Both the position numbers and the translations under genes were made by a program. The notes under the pieces are model-generated. The model saw nothing but the letters and a program-made list of their open reading frames with translations, ran no database searches and was not told the DNA's origin. From NCBI RefSeq assembly GCF_032854445.1, contig NC_088298.1, positions 14,741,504-14,805,503 on the forward strand: DNA of 64,000 nt. The letters are read 5' to 3'. This stretch comes from Liolophura sinensis (lineage: Eukaryota; Mollusca; Polyplacophora; Chitonida; Chitonidae). Positions 1 to 11,200 of this stretch are shown here, piece after piece. Every line of letters starts with the position of its first letter. Within the stretch, counting starts at the first letter, position 1.

Positions 1-1225
1 TTTTGGTGTTCATATTGACAGGAGTTCAGTACGACATTAAACCCCAAGCACTCACTCACTCACTCACTCACTCACTCGCATATTGACAGGATGCTGTAGA
101 GTTTTATCACTAGTCCAGATTTGTAAATAACAATACCTGCAGCCATGAAATAATTTTTCACTAATTCTGAAAGAAATTCTGCTTATTTTGTTATTTTGTG
201 TTAAAGTCCATCAGTTCTTTTTCCATGATAACTCACGATAAATATTGGGGGGAAAAAATACATTTTCACATGTACGAAATTAGAGTAATCAGTTTCTGAT
301 TCTTTTTACAACGATGTAGCCTATAAGTAAAGCTTTGTATGCAGATATGAAGACATGCCCCAAGTGGTGGCTGCTTAGACAAACAGAAGAGAAATATTAC
401 ATTGTTTATTTCTTAATCTCCATCCCTTTACTTTTAATCACAATTTCAAGTATTTATTGCATTACAGTCCATTCAAAAGTTGGCAGTGTTTTTTTTTTAA
501 TCATTCCCCTGATTTACTCCTTGTCAGTCTGTCAGCCTGTCCAACTTTCTCGTTTCAAGGGGTTTGTTTTCCTTAAAAAAATTATGGACATTTTTGTCTG
601 GTACAGATTTGCCAAATTTATTCCTAACAAGTTTGTCATGTGGAAGTCAAACTTGTTTTAAGGCTAAACCATGACAAGTTATAGATTATGGTTAGTTTTG
701 TGTGGTTTGTTTATTTTCATGGAAATTATGACTGTTGAAACCCTGTAGGCTAATTGACAAACAATTCTCTTGGCTTGTATCAGATGGGGACATGAATTGT
801 TTTGTGGGTTACTTCCAAAATCCTTGATCGGCCCCACTAGCACAGTTGGTAGAGCGTCCGCTTTGGGAGCTGTAGATCCAGGGTCAATCCTGGGTGGAGT
901 CACAGCTAAGACTTTAAAACAGGAAGTTGTAACTTTCTTGCTTGGCGTCCTGCAACAAGCAGGCACATTACATGCACTCTAAGGATTCCTTCGTCGTCAT
1001 ATGACTGAAAAATTGTTAAATATGACGTTAATCCCCAAGCACTCACTCACTCACTCACTCACTCAAAATGCTTGTTTTGTGAATAAGTGTAAACAATAAA
1101 CAGAACATTATTCACAGCAAAAAGTGAAATCTTTACCCAATAAAGCTGGCATACACTACCAGCTCAAGCTTGTAAGATTTTATCAGGCAGTTGGTTGAAA
1201 ATGTGTGACAATTATTATTTATTAG
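1..1225. other. Intron sequence upstream of the first visible collagen exon
   Basis: No collagenous or other convincing exon is visible. It contains a SINE tail with a (CTCA)n run at about 25-80 and a near-complete SINE-B copy at 829-1064. The open frame at 335-661 is AT-rich and has no recognisable motif. The acceptor for the first visible exon is TTATTAG at 1219-1225. Confidence 0.6.
829..1064 (+). mobile_element. SINE-B (tRNA-derived) copy
   Basis: tRNA-like head GGCCCCACTAGCACAGTTGG with TAGAGCGTCCGC and B-box-like GGGTCAATCC. The body contains ACAGGAAGTTGTAACTTTC and TCGTCGTCATATGACTG, and the element ends in a (CTCA)n run of about six units. The first bases of the window (25-80) are the tail of another copy. 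Confidence 0.82.
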
Positions 1226-1393
1226 GGAGATAGAGGTTACCCTGGACAAGTTGGGGAGCCAGGCCAGAAGGGTGCTTCTGGGAACGATGGTCGAGATGGA
1301 CCAATTGGGCCACGCGGTTACCCTGGGCCACCTGGCCCACCAGGCCCGCCAGGAGCTGGCGGTGGCAGAGGCGGTGGTTTTGATGCATTCCCA
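1226..1393 (+). CDS. Multiplexin exon 1 in window (collagenous)
   Basis: 56 codons, phase 0 on both sides, acceptor ATTAG and donor GTAAGT. It encodes [12 protein letters not shown] and further Gly-X-Y triplets, then ends in a Gly-rich interruption [12 protein letters not shown]. Because it begins in mid-helix, earlier exons must lie outside the window. Confidence 0.93.
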
Positions 1394-4300
1394 GTAAGTA
1401 TACATACCTTCTGGTTCACGCAGGCTCGCAGTGCTTCATGAAAGCCCTTGATACTCAAGTGTATATTCAAAGAGGCTGATTCATGGAATATGTGTACCAG
1501 CTGGCTAGACCCTCCTGAACTTGGTGTTTTATTTGTAATCAGTGATATCAAGGAAAAAAACTCACCGATGCAATATGAAACCATTCTGTCTGTGAAAGAA
1601 AAAATTTTATATGAAAACTAAATATTTAATTGGTACACCGTCATATTTTAATTCAAGTTGTTTGTCACTTTTACTACAGCTTTTAAGCATAAACATTTTC
1701 TAAAACTAAAACAGCTCCAGATGTAGCCCTGACATATATAGATTTTATTTTTGGAAATGAAAGTCTCTTGTTTTTTCCAAGAAATTAAAGTATGCTTACT
1801 ACATTTTGCAAAAATATATGTGATTTGACCATTTCCAGGTGTTTAACAGTTCTCAGCTTTCATTCCTGTGGTAAGTTTTAAAGTTACACATAACAAAGAG
1901 GAATGGTGTATAGTAAGGTGTATCATTCTCTGTTCACCCTTAGGACATTGACATAGGCTCTGGGGAGGTCTTACCTGGTGTGCCTGGACCCCCAGGACCC
2001 CAGGGGCCAAGAGGTTACCCTGGCGACCGTGGACCCCCAGGCCCCATAGGACCCCAGGGACCAGATGGACCCCCAGGACCAAGAGGTCCCGCAGGTCTGC
2101 CAGGAGACAGAGGAAGTCCTGTAAGTGTCAATTATAGAAAACAAGTCCTCCAAAAAAAGTCCTACATTTACCGAAGACGTAAACATCAATAAGTTTGGCA
2201 CTGCTTCTTTGAGGTCTAGTATAAGAGGAGTAGGCCATGTACTGGTTGCCATGGTGAGAATATAATGTGACGGGCAGGATGCTGTGTTTGGTGTAAGTTT
2301 GGCACTGCTTCTTTGAGGCCTAGTATAAGAGGAGTAGGCCATGTACAGGTTGCCATGGTGAGAATATAATGTGACGGGGCAGGATGCTGTGTTTGGTGTC
2401 TTCGGCGTGGCGTTACAGTAAAGCAGCACTGTAAATATGTCCGCATTGGGCCTGGCCTAATACATGGAGACATGGCTGTGATGCTGAAAGTACCATTAAA
2501 CCCCAATCCAACAAACAGCATGAAGTGGCATATTTTCCTGCGATTTTCCTGAGCCCCTTAAAGTTTACCAATTTAAACCATATCCTGACCATTAACTTTC
2601 TTGTTACAGGGTCTGGAGGGTCCCCCAGGCCCAGTGGGCCCTAAAGGTAACCCAGGATTTGCAGGTTCCCCAGGGTTACCTGGAGCTCCGGGCACACCCG
2701 GACTAATGGGGACTAAAGGTGACAGGGTGAGTGTGTGAAATAATAAGTAAAAGAGGAAAGCTTGTTTGGGAATTTTATTGTTAAAAAGTAGAAAAAAATA
2801 GTAAAATGTTGCTGAATTGGAAAGACTAAGTTTTAAGTTGAGAATGACAGTAATAATTTGATTTGCATGTGTATATTAAGAGCTTTTGCACATTAAAGCA
2901 GACAAAAGGTAAATACCATTCAGAAAATAACACAGATGAACAGAATTTTTTGTTTCAGTTATGTGTGACATGCTAAATGTAGATTCAGTATGTATATTAC
3001 AACGAAACTAAAGCCCTCCTTATCTATGAGGCAGTTGATTTATTTTTTTATTTAATTGATTGGTGATTTATACCGTACTCAAGAATATTTCACTTGTACA
3101 CCAATGGCCAGCATGATGGTGGGAGGAAACCGGGCATAGCCCGGGGGGACTTTCTCACACGTGGCTGGAGAGGAAGCCAACATGAGCTGGACTTGAACAC
3201 TCAGCGACTGCATTGTTGAAAGGCTTGTGGGTCATTACGCTGCGCTAGCGCGCTAACCAACCTAGTCATGGAGGCCCCTATGAGGCAGTTGACTCGCAAA
3301 TGAGGAAGGTGTGGCCTTGTATTACGACAAGACAATAGTATGAGACAACGATGAGACAAAGTTCGAACAGTAGGCTCTTATTATACAGTGTACCAGATAG
3401 GAGACCTTTAGTTAGAGTTAAACAGTTTAACTCGTAACTTCAAACAAGAGAAGGTAAACTTTATTGAAGTTTGAAGTCAGACGTTACAAGTTGTTACTTC
3501 TAACTAAAAGTTACATGATCATCTTATCTCACATTTATGATCGTTGTTCAATTTGCTGGGCCCAGCTTCATCTTGGTAAATGAATCGCGGTAATTAGATG
3601 GCTTGCCATGAAATTAACTTGATATCAGTCGCATTACACTAATATATCTTGCACATTTTGCTGGCTCTGTAGGCAAACCATAGAAATGAATAATTTTACC
3701 TTACAGGGCGACCCTGGAATTAATGGAGTGGGCCGTGATGGAATCCCAGGTAGACCTGGACCCCCAGGGCCTCCAGGACCCCCGGGAATCGTCAGCGCAG
3801 GGTCTGGTACCAGCGGTGATATCGAGGTTGTTGCAGAGAAAGGTGAAAAGGTAATGTACTGTCATTCTTCAATCTTTTCACATGTTTGTAAGGTGTTCAT
3901 TCAGGCAAATTCTCAGTGCATTATTCTGTGTACACTGATAACATTATACTTTTTGTGAAGCCCTGAAATAGGCCAACCCAGCCAATTTTGTGAAGCCCTG
4001 AAATAGGCCAACCCAGCCAATTTTGTGAAGCCCTGAAATAGGCCAACCCAGTCAATTTTGTGAAGCCCTGAAATAGGCCAACCCAGCCAATTTTGTTTTG
4101 TCTCCAAATTGAAATTAAGGATGTGCATAATTGCACTGAAAGTTGCTTTTTTATGTGTGAAAAGAATTAGTGTGAATGATATTCTCCTTGGGGACTGGTC
4201 TACTTTGATACATGAGGTAGTAATCGGCTAAGTTGATGGTAACTACCCTGACAACATGCGTCTGTAATGTTTGTTGTCATGGAAGTTAGTGAACTGAACC

Positions 4301-7300
4301 TACAATTGCAATTGCAGAACAGGTGTTAAGATTTAAATTTAAAGTTGATTTGGATAATGATTTCTGTACACAGCAGTTTAAGTTGTCCTTGCTAAATTTG
4401 TTGTAATGTGGAATGCCCTTTTTCTTTGCAAGTATGAAATATTCAGTCAGTACTAAATATAAGATGTCATTTAACTAATCAGCTAATATCAGATATTTTA
4501 TCTTCCTTAAATTGTGTTGCAGTTTGATCTGAGTTTCAGTCAGTTAAACACAGTTGCTTTGTGTTTCGCAGGGAGATCTAGGCTACCCAGGGCCTCCAGG
4601 ACGTGACGGTGTTCCTGGAACGCCAGGTGAACCAGGCGGTGCTGGACCCCCGGGCCTGCCTGGTGCGTCTGGGGAACCAGGACTAACAGGGTTAACGGTA
4701 AGCTGAAACAAACCCAAAGAACAAGTCAAGGTTGCGCCTTGAAAGTCAGCAGAGGTCAAAATTGTGCTTTCAAAGTCACAAATGTCAAGGTCTTGGTTTG
4801 GAAGTTCTATAATTTCCTGTTTTGAAGGGTTATTAATTTCAAGATCGTGGTTTGAGGGTAGAAAGTTACAGAAGTGAAAAGTTCTTAAGCACGCTTTTAC
4901 TATACCAAACGAGTAAATAAATAAATATAGAAATAATTCTTTTGATTCTTTTTATCACAGAATTTACTCCAGCTTGCTCATCTGATTGTATGATCTCCCC
5001 AAGGCTGTAAGTCACAAATTAGCCCAGGACTTACGCCTTGCTGTATTTCATCTAAAGTTTAGCATTTTGCAAAGGTCACATTTTACTTGATTCTGATTTA
5101 TTCATTTACTATGTAGGGCTACTTACAAATTGTTTGTTAATCAGATTAATCAGGGCCATATCTAGAAAAAAATGAAGGTTCTGATCTCAGACTTTACCTG
5201 TGGCATTGTAGCCCTACCTGAACACATTTTGTGAGCTGCAACCCAAAACAATGGCTTTTGAGAAAGTTTGTGATTGAAGAAAATTTTTATGCAAACTTTC
5301 ATTTTTGTTGGGAAACCATCATATTTTTGTTCAATTTACATGTTGTATTTAATACAGCTTCATTTGTTTGGGGGCCCAACAGTTTGGGAGCCCAAATGTT
5401 TTCCGGAGTTAAAATGGCTGTAGATATTTCGCTGATAATGTTTTATTAGACAAACTTTGGTACTGGCATGTATCATTTTAAGGCCATTATTTGCTTCAGG
5501 CGAAATACAGCAGTGTCCACGTGTTGGTGCTGCTGATGAATGTCACATGTTAATATGAACAACCAGAGCATAGAGAGTGAAAACAGAGTAGCAATGTCAG
5601 TGTGATATTGGCAAATGATAACACACAACCAGTAAAACTACGTCACCTTGTCAGGTTACCTCATATAGGGTTTTATTGTGAACTGTTTATGCGAAGGCTT
5701 GATAAAACTCAAATGTGTATGGCTTAGTTACTAATGAAATGGCGTGTGAATTTCTGCGGACAGGGTGCCAAAGGAGAACGTGGTGAGCGGGGATACCCAG
5801 GTGGTCTAGGTCCTGCAGGACCCCCAGGACCCCCTGGGCGGGGATATTCTGGCCCCGGAGACATCATCCCAGGCTCAGGAGCTCTCGGAGGGGATAGGGT
5901 AAGTAACAGAAGCCGTGTGTTGTCTGATTTATATAAAATTCCTGATCGTACTAATTTTGTGTGATCATCAGTAATTTTGTGTGATCATCAGTAATTTTGT
6001 GTGATCATCAGTAATTTTGTGTGATCATCAGTAATTTTGGTATTACCTGTCTTGGCTCTCGGCTCAAGAGGAATATGCTAACATGTTGCTCTTGTTAAGA
6101 TTTTGGGTCTGATGATGGCTTCCTCTCCGGCCATATGTGGGAAGGTCTGCCAGCAACCTGCAGATGGTCATGGGCTTCCCCCGGGCTCTGCCCGGTTTCC
6201 ATCCACCATAATACTGGCCGCCATCGTATAAGTGAAATATTCTTGAATACGGTCTAAAACACCAATCAAATAAATAAATTGGGCCTGATGTCTTTACATC
6301 GACATTTCAGTGAGGCAGCAGTATACATATGTCCACATTAGGTCTGGCTAGCATCAAGCAGACACCATTGTGATGTGACCCAATCAAACAAACAAACAGT
6401 TTTTTGTGAGTTTGGTTTAATTTTGAAAACCAGCTGGAGCTGTGCTTAAATTTTACATATTCCTTCATTTTAGATTGGTGTTTGGGTCCAGTAATTTGTT
6501 GTAGTCTTGAAAACTATCAGGGCAAATGACCTGAAGTTTTGCCCAAAACATTGCATTTTTAGGGGCAAATAAATGTCATAAACTATAACTTGTAGTGGTT
6601 AAACTTTAATACATATTTTAAGTAAGATATGTGCCTTAAAAAAGAGACATCAAAACATCTTTCCATGACCAAGACAACGCTCAGAATCGGCAAAATGTGC
6701 AACTTAGTCATGGGTGAAATTGGAATGGGTTGTGAAATCTCAGATCATGTTAGAAAACCAGCCGGATCCATGTATAGTTTTGCATATATTAATTTTATGA
6801 TTCTCAGTGGTTGTTGGTTTCCATCCAATAACTACTACAGATACGATCCATTCTGTGACGACAAGTTAGAAAAACCAGCCAGATCAATAACGTTTGAATG
6901 TTTAAGGAATTCCAGGATTCCCATTGGTCAGTGGTTGCTGTGCAACAACTGCTACAAATGTTGTCCAGTTTTGATAAAATTTTGAGTTCAGGTCCATTGC
7001 TTGGCCAGCTTGATCCATGAATAAGTTTGGCATATTTAAATTATAAATGCTCTGAGCTTACTTGCTAATCTCATGTATGGTTCTACAGTTGTCCATACTA
7101 TGTTTACGGCCTGACAAAGGAGCTTACTTGCTAGTCTCATGTATGGTTCTACAGTTGTCCATACTATGTTTACGGCCTGACAAAGGAGCTTACTTGCTAG
7201 TCTCATGTATGGTTCTACAATTGTCCATAATATGTTTACGGCCTGACAAAGGGGCTTACTTGCTAAGCTCATGTATGGTTTTACAATTATACTATGTTTA

Positions 7301-8260
7301 CAGCCTGACAAAGGGGAAAAGGGAGAACCAGGTGGATGTAAGATGTGTGTAGGCTTCAAGGGGGAACCTGGACCCCCAGGCCCTCCTGGTCCTGCTGGAC
7401 CCTTAGCAGATAACTCTGCGGCCCCTGTATTCCCTGGGACAGGAGGTGTTGGGCTCCCGGGGCCTAGGGGACCCCCTGGACCGAGAGGACCGCCTGGCGA
7501 AATCGGAATGCCTGGATTCCCGGTAAGTGACCATAAACTTGACCATCATGAGAGTAAAACCTGCCGCACACCAGAGCCAAATGCTCAGCTAGTGACCACG
7601 AGTTCGAGGGCTCGGCATGGCCACAAAAATCATGCCCACAATGGCAAAACGATGGATGTTGAATGCTCTGGTGTATCATCAACACGATGGCTTGGTATAG
7701 TCGGCCAGGCGACGTGTTCCCGCGCTGGGTTCACAGGTAGAGTCCATGCTCCTCTTTCCAAATGAAAGTAGTCCCGGCTCACCTCTGCCATCAACACGTG
7801 TCAAGAAATTGCCATGGTGAGTAGACCATCGTGTAGACAAAAAGCCGTGTGGACAAACTGCTACCCGCATGAAAGATTACCACCCAAAAAATAGAACCAA
7901 TATGTTCATATATTTCTAACAGGAATCTAATCTTGAGCGTTACCCGTTTCTTTATACAGCCCCATGTATGATTAATTGTGCCAGTTGTGACTTTCTTCAT
8001 GTAAAACATTGGAGCTACATATATCATGTTTGTTAATGTAGACAAACATAGGGCCTATACAGTATTGTAGGTCTTTGTCGCCTCAGTCGCAACCAAAATG
8101 TTAACTAGCATGTGTATATAAAAGACGAGTTTCCCGTGTTGCATATTAAAAAATACTACAGGTAGTAGTATTAATGAAGTGAAATCTTTGCCAGGTTGGC
8201 AGGACTTGTAATAAGAAAGCGGAGTAGGTCAGATATATATATATGTATATATATGTATAT

Positions 8261-8295
<35 letters not shown>

Positions 8296-11200
8296 TATAT
8301 ATTTATATATAGCCGGAGAGAGAGAGATATATATTTATATATAGCCGGAGTTCTATATGTATATGTACCCCTCTACTTATAACACAGACAGTCAGAAGGT
8401 TGAAGAAAAGACGTGAGATGTGAGTCATCAAATGCTGTGAAAAATTTTATGCTGGAATGACGAACTGTGCAGATTAGTATTCGTATTGCAACCTCTACCG
8501 GAAACGCTGGAACGCTGAAGCGATAAATGCTTTGTTTTATTTGAGTAAACGTGAAACCCACACCTTAATCAGTCAGTTGAGCAGTTACCAACTGGGAGAA
8601 CAACCACAGCATACAATGAAAACAATCCTGTTTGACTTGTTGTTGAAGTAATCTAGAGTATACTGACCAAAGGCGCCGTGTGGTTTTCCACAACACCATA
8701 AACATTAATGGACTAACTGAAGTTAAATATCCTGTGATCTTTTAATCCGGTGTATTCAACACAAGAGAGAATGTACAAGTAGTGATCAATGATCAATTCT
8801 TGCTCTTCAGTTCTAGATTAATATATTTAACCTCAAATGTCAGCCAGTACGATAGCGTTCTCATAAATCTTACTTCGCAATATTTACGTGTATGTCTGGA
8901 AAAATCCAAAATATTTTTGCAGACAATGCATTTATATTGAATTCAAGAAAATTATTAATTCCTTAATTGTCTTGTCGCCGTTACCCCCAAGAACATCGTA
9001 AAGGACGCTGTCACTGTTTCAACTATAAACAGGAGTAAACTCCACTCTACCACATCATCCGAGCCATGTGAAAGGTCATATGTCTGGTCACATGACCTGC
9101 TTTACAGTGATCTGTAAGCCAAATGCTCATCGTCTGCGTTTAATAATCTGTGGTCAATAGCTAAGCATTTGGCTCATGTCTGCGGCAATGTTTAGTCACA
9201 GCTTAATTACAGTTAATTAAAATGTGGCTGAAATAATACCAAAATGATGGTAACAAATTTATCCATTCTTGATTTCATAGAATTCTCTCTTACAAAATTA
9301 TGCTTTTTGCAAAGCCCGGAAATTGGTTGATCTATGGAAGTTAGTTTTGTCTTCAAAATGCATCAAAAATGTACATAAATTGCACTGAAAGTTGTTCTTT
9401 CAAATTAGGGTGGAGAAATTAGGGCATTACTGAGCAAAATGAGGAGTGGGTCATGGCCAAGTGGTTGAAATTTGTAAGACATTCAAGATGCATCTTCATC
9501 CCAACCTTGGACATTTCTACATTCTCCCAGATCTCTTGTTTAAGATGGGTGTTTTGCCCTGTCATTAACGACCATTTGTCATCATGGTATGTCTCCAGTG
9601 ATCACTGAGGTAATATCCTGTGCCTTTCCCACATTCAGGGTCGCCCAGGATTCCGTGGAAGGAAAGGAGAACCAGGAGTAGGACGTGTGGGTCCCCCTGG
9701 CCCCCCTGGAGCCCCAGGAATCCCCGGAGCAGGTCTCCCTGGCAGAGGTGGTGTCTTTATACCTGGACCTAAGGGTGATAAGGTAGGGAGAAAATTTAAA
9801 GTATTTGTGAAATAATAACGTAAATATACCCTGACATGGAAGAGAACAAATAAGTTCTTCACATTGAACCGCTGCCGAGCTGTATATACGGTAAATCACT
9901 TTATTTTTCCACCCAAAAACACTGTATTTATAAGGCAAGTCGTAAAATATTACATTTGTCCAGGAGAATATGGCCCCATGTTTTGTTGCTGAATGTAGCA
10001 TTTGTCCAGTAGGATGTAATCCCATCTTTTGTTGCTGAATCTAGTATTTGTCCAGGAGGATATCATCCCATGTTTTATTGCTGAATCTAGCATTTGTCCA
10101 GCAGGATATCATCCCATCTTTTGTTGCTGAATCTAGTATTTGTCCAGGAGAATGTGGTCCCATGTTTTGTTGCTGAATGTAGCATTTGTCCAGGAGGATA
10201 TCGTCCCATGTTTTATTGCTGAATCTAGCATTTGTCCAGCAGGATATCATCCCATGTTTTGTTGCTGAATCTAGTATTTGTCCAGGAGAATATGGCCCCA
10301 TGTTTTGTTGCTGAATGTAGTATTTGTCCAGCAGGATATCATCCCATCTTTTGTTGCTGAATCTAGTATTTGTCCAGGAGAATGTGGCCCCATGTTTTGT
10401 TGCTGAATGTAGCATTTGTCCAGTAGGATGTAATCCCATGTTTTGTTGCTGAATCTAGTATTTGTCCAGGAGAATATCATCCCATGTTTTGTTGCTGGAT
10501 CTAGTATTTGTCCAGTAGGATATCATCCCATGTTTTGTTGCTGAATGTTGCATTTGTCCAGTAGGATATCATCCCATGTTTTTTTGCTGAATCTAGCATT
10601 TGTCTGGGAGAATATCATCCCATGTTTTATTGCTGGATCTAGTATTTGTCCAGCAGGATATCATCCCATCTTTTGTTGCTGAATGTAGTATTTGTCCAGG
10701 AGAATATGGCCCCATGTTTTGTTGCTGAATGTAGTATTTGTCCAGCAGGATATCATCCCATCTTTTGTTGCTGAATCTAGCATTTGTCCAGTAGGATATC
10801 ATCCCATCTTTTGTTGCTGAATGTAGCATTTGTCCAGTAGGATGTCATCCCATCTTTTGTTGCTGAATCTAGCATTTGTCCAGTAGGATATCATCCCATG
10901 TTTTGTTGCTGAATCTAGCATTTGTCCAGGAGGATATCGTCCCATCTTCTGTTGCTGGATCTAGTATTTGTCCAGTAGGATGTAATTCCATGTTTTGTTG
11001 CTGAATGTAGTATTTGTCCAGCAGGATATCATCCCATCTTTTGTTGCTGAATCTAGTATTTGTCCAGGAGAATATCGCCCCATCTTTTGTTGCTGAATGT
11101 AGTATTTGTCCAGCAGGATATCATCCCATCTTTTGTTGCAGAATCTAGTATTTGTCCAGGAGAATATCGCCCCATCTTTTGTTGCTGAATGTAGTATTTG

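Larger units (their letters stand above)
7523..9638. other. Intron with one microsatellite and one old repeat
   Basis: Contains an AT/GA microsatellite at 8231-8365. At 9301-9405 there is a single-unit relative of the repeat amplified at 3949-4145. Elsewhere I see no element or exon. Confidence 0.6.

Noticed and set aside
335-661. Open frame of 108 codons
   Set aside because: AT-rich, no conserved motif, and located in what must be an intron of the collagen gene.
829-905. Functional tRNA gene
   Set aside because: A- and B-box-like sequences are present but no complete cloverleaf is evident, and the SINE body and (CTCA)n tail continue directly, so it is a SINE head.
7300-7320. Alternative exon 7 acceptor at AAAG|GGGG (7313)
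   Set aside because: It would begin with a Gly-like sequence, but counting shows the Gly-X-Y frame would be shifted by one base. The CAG at 7301-7303 keeps phase 0.
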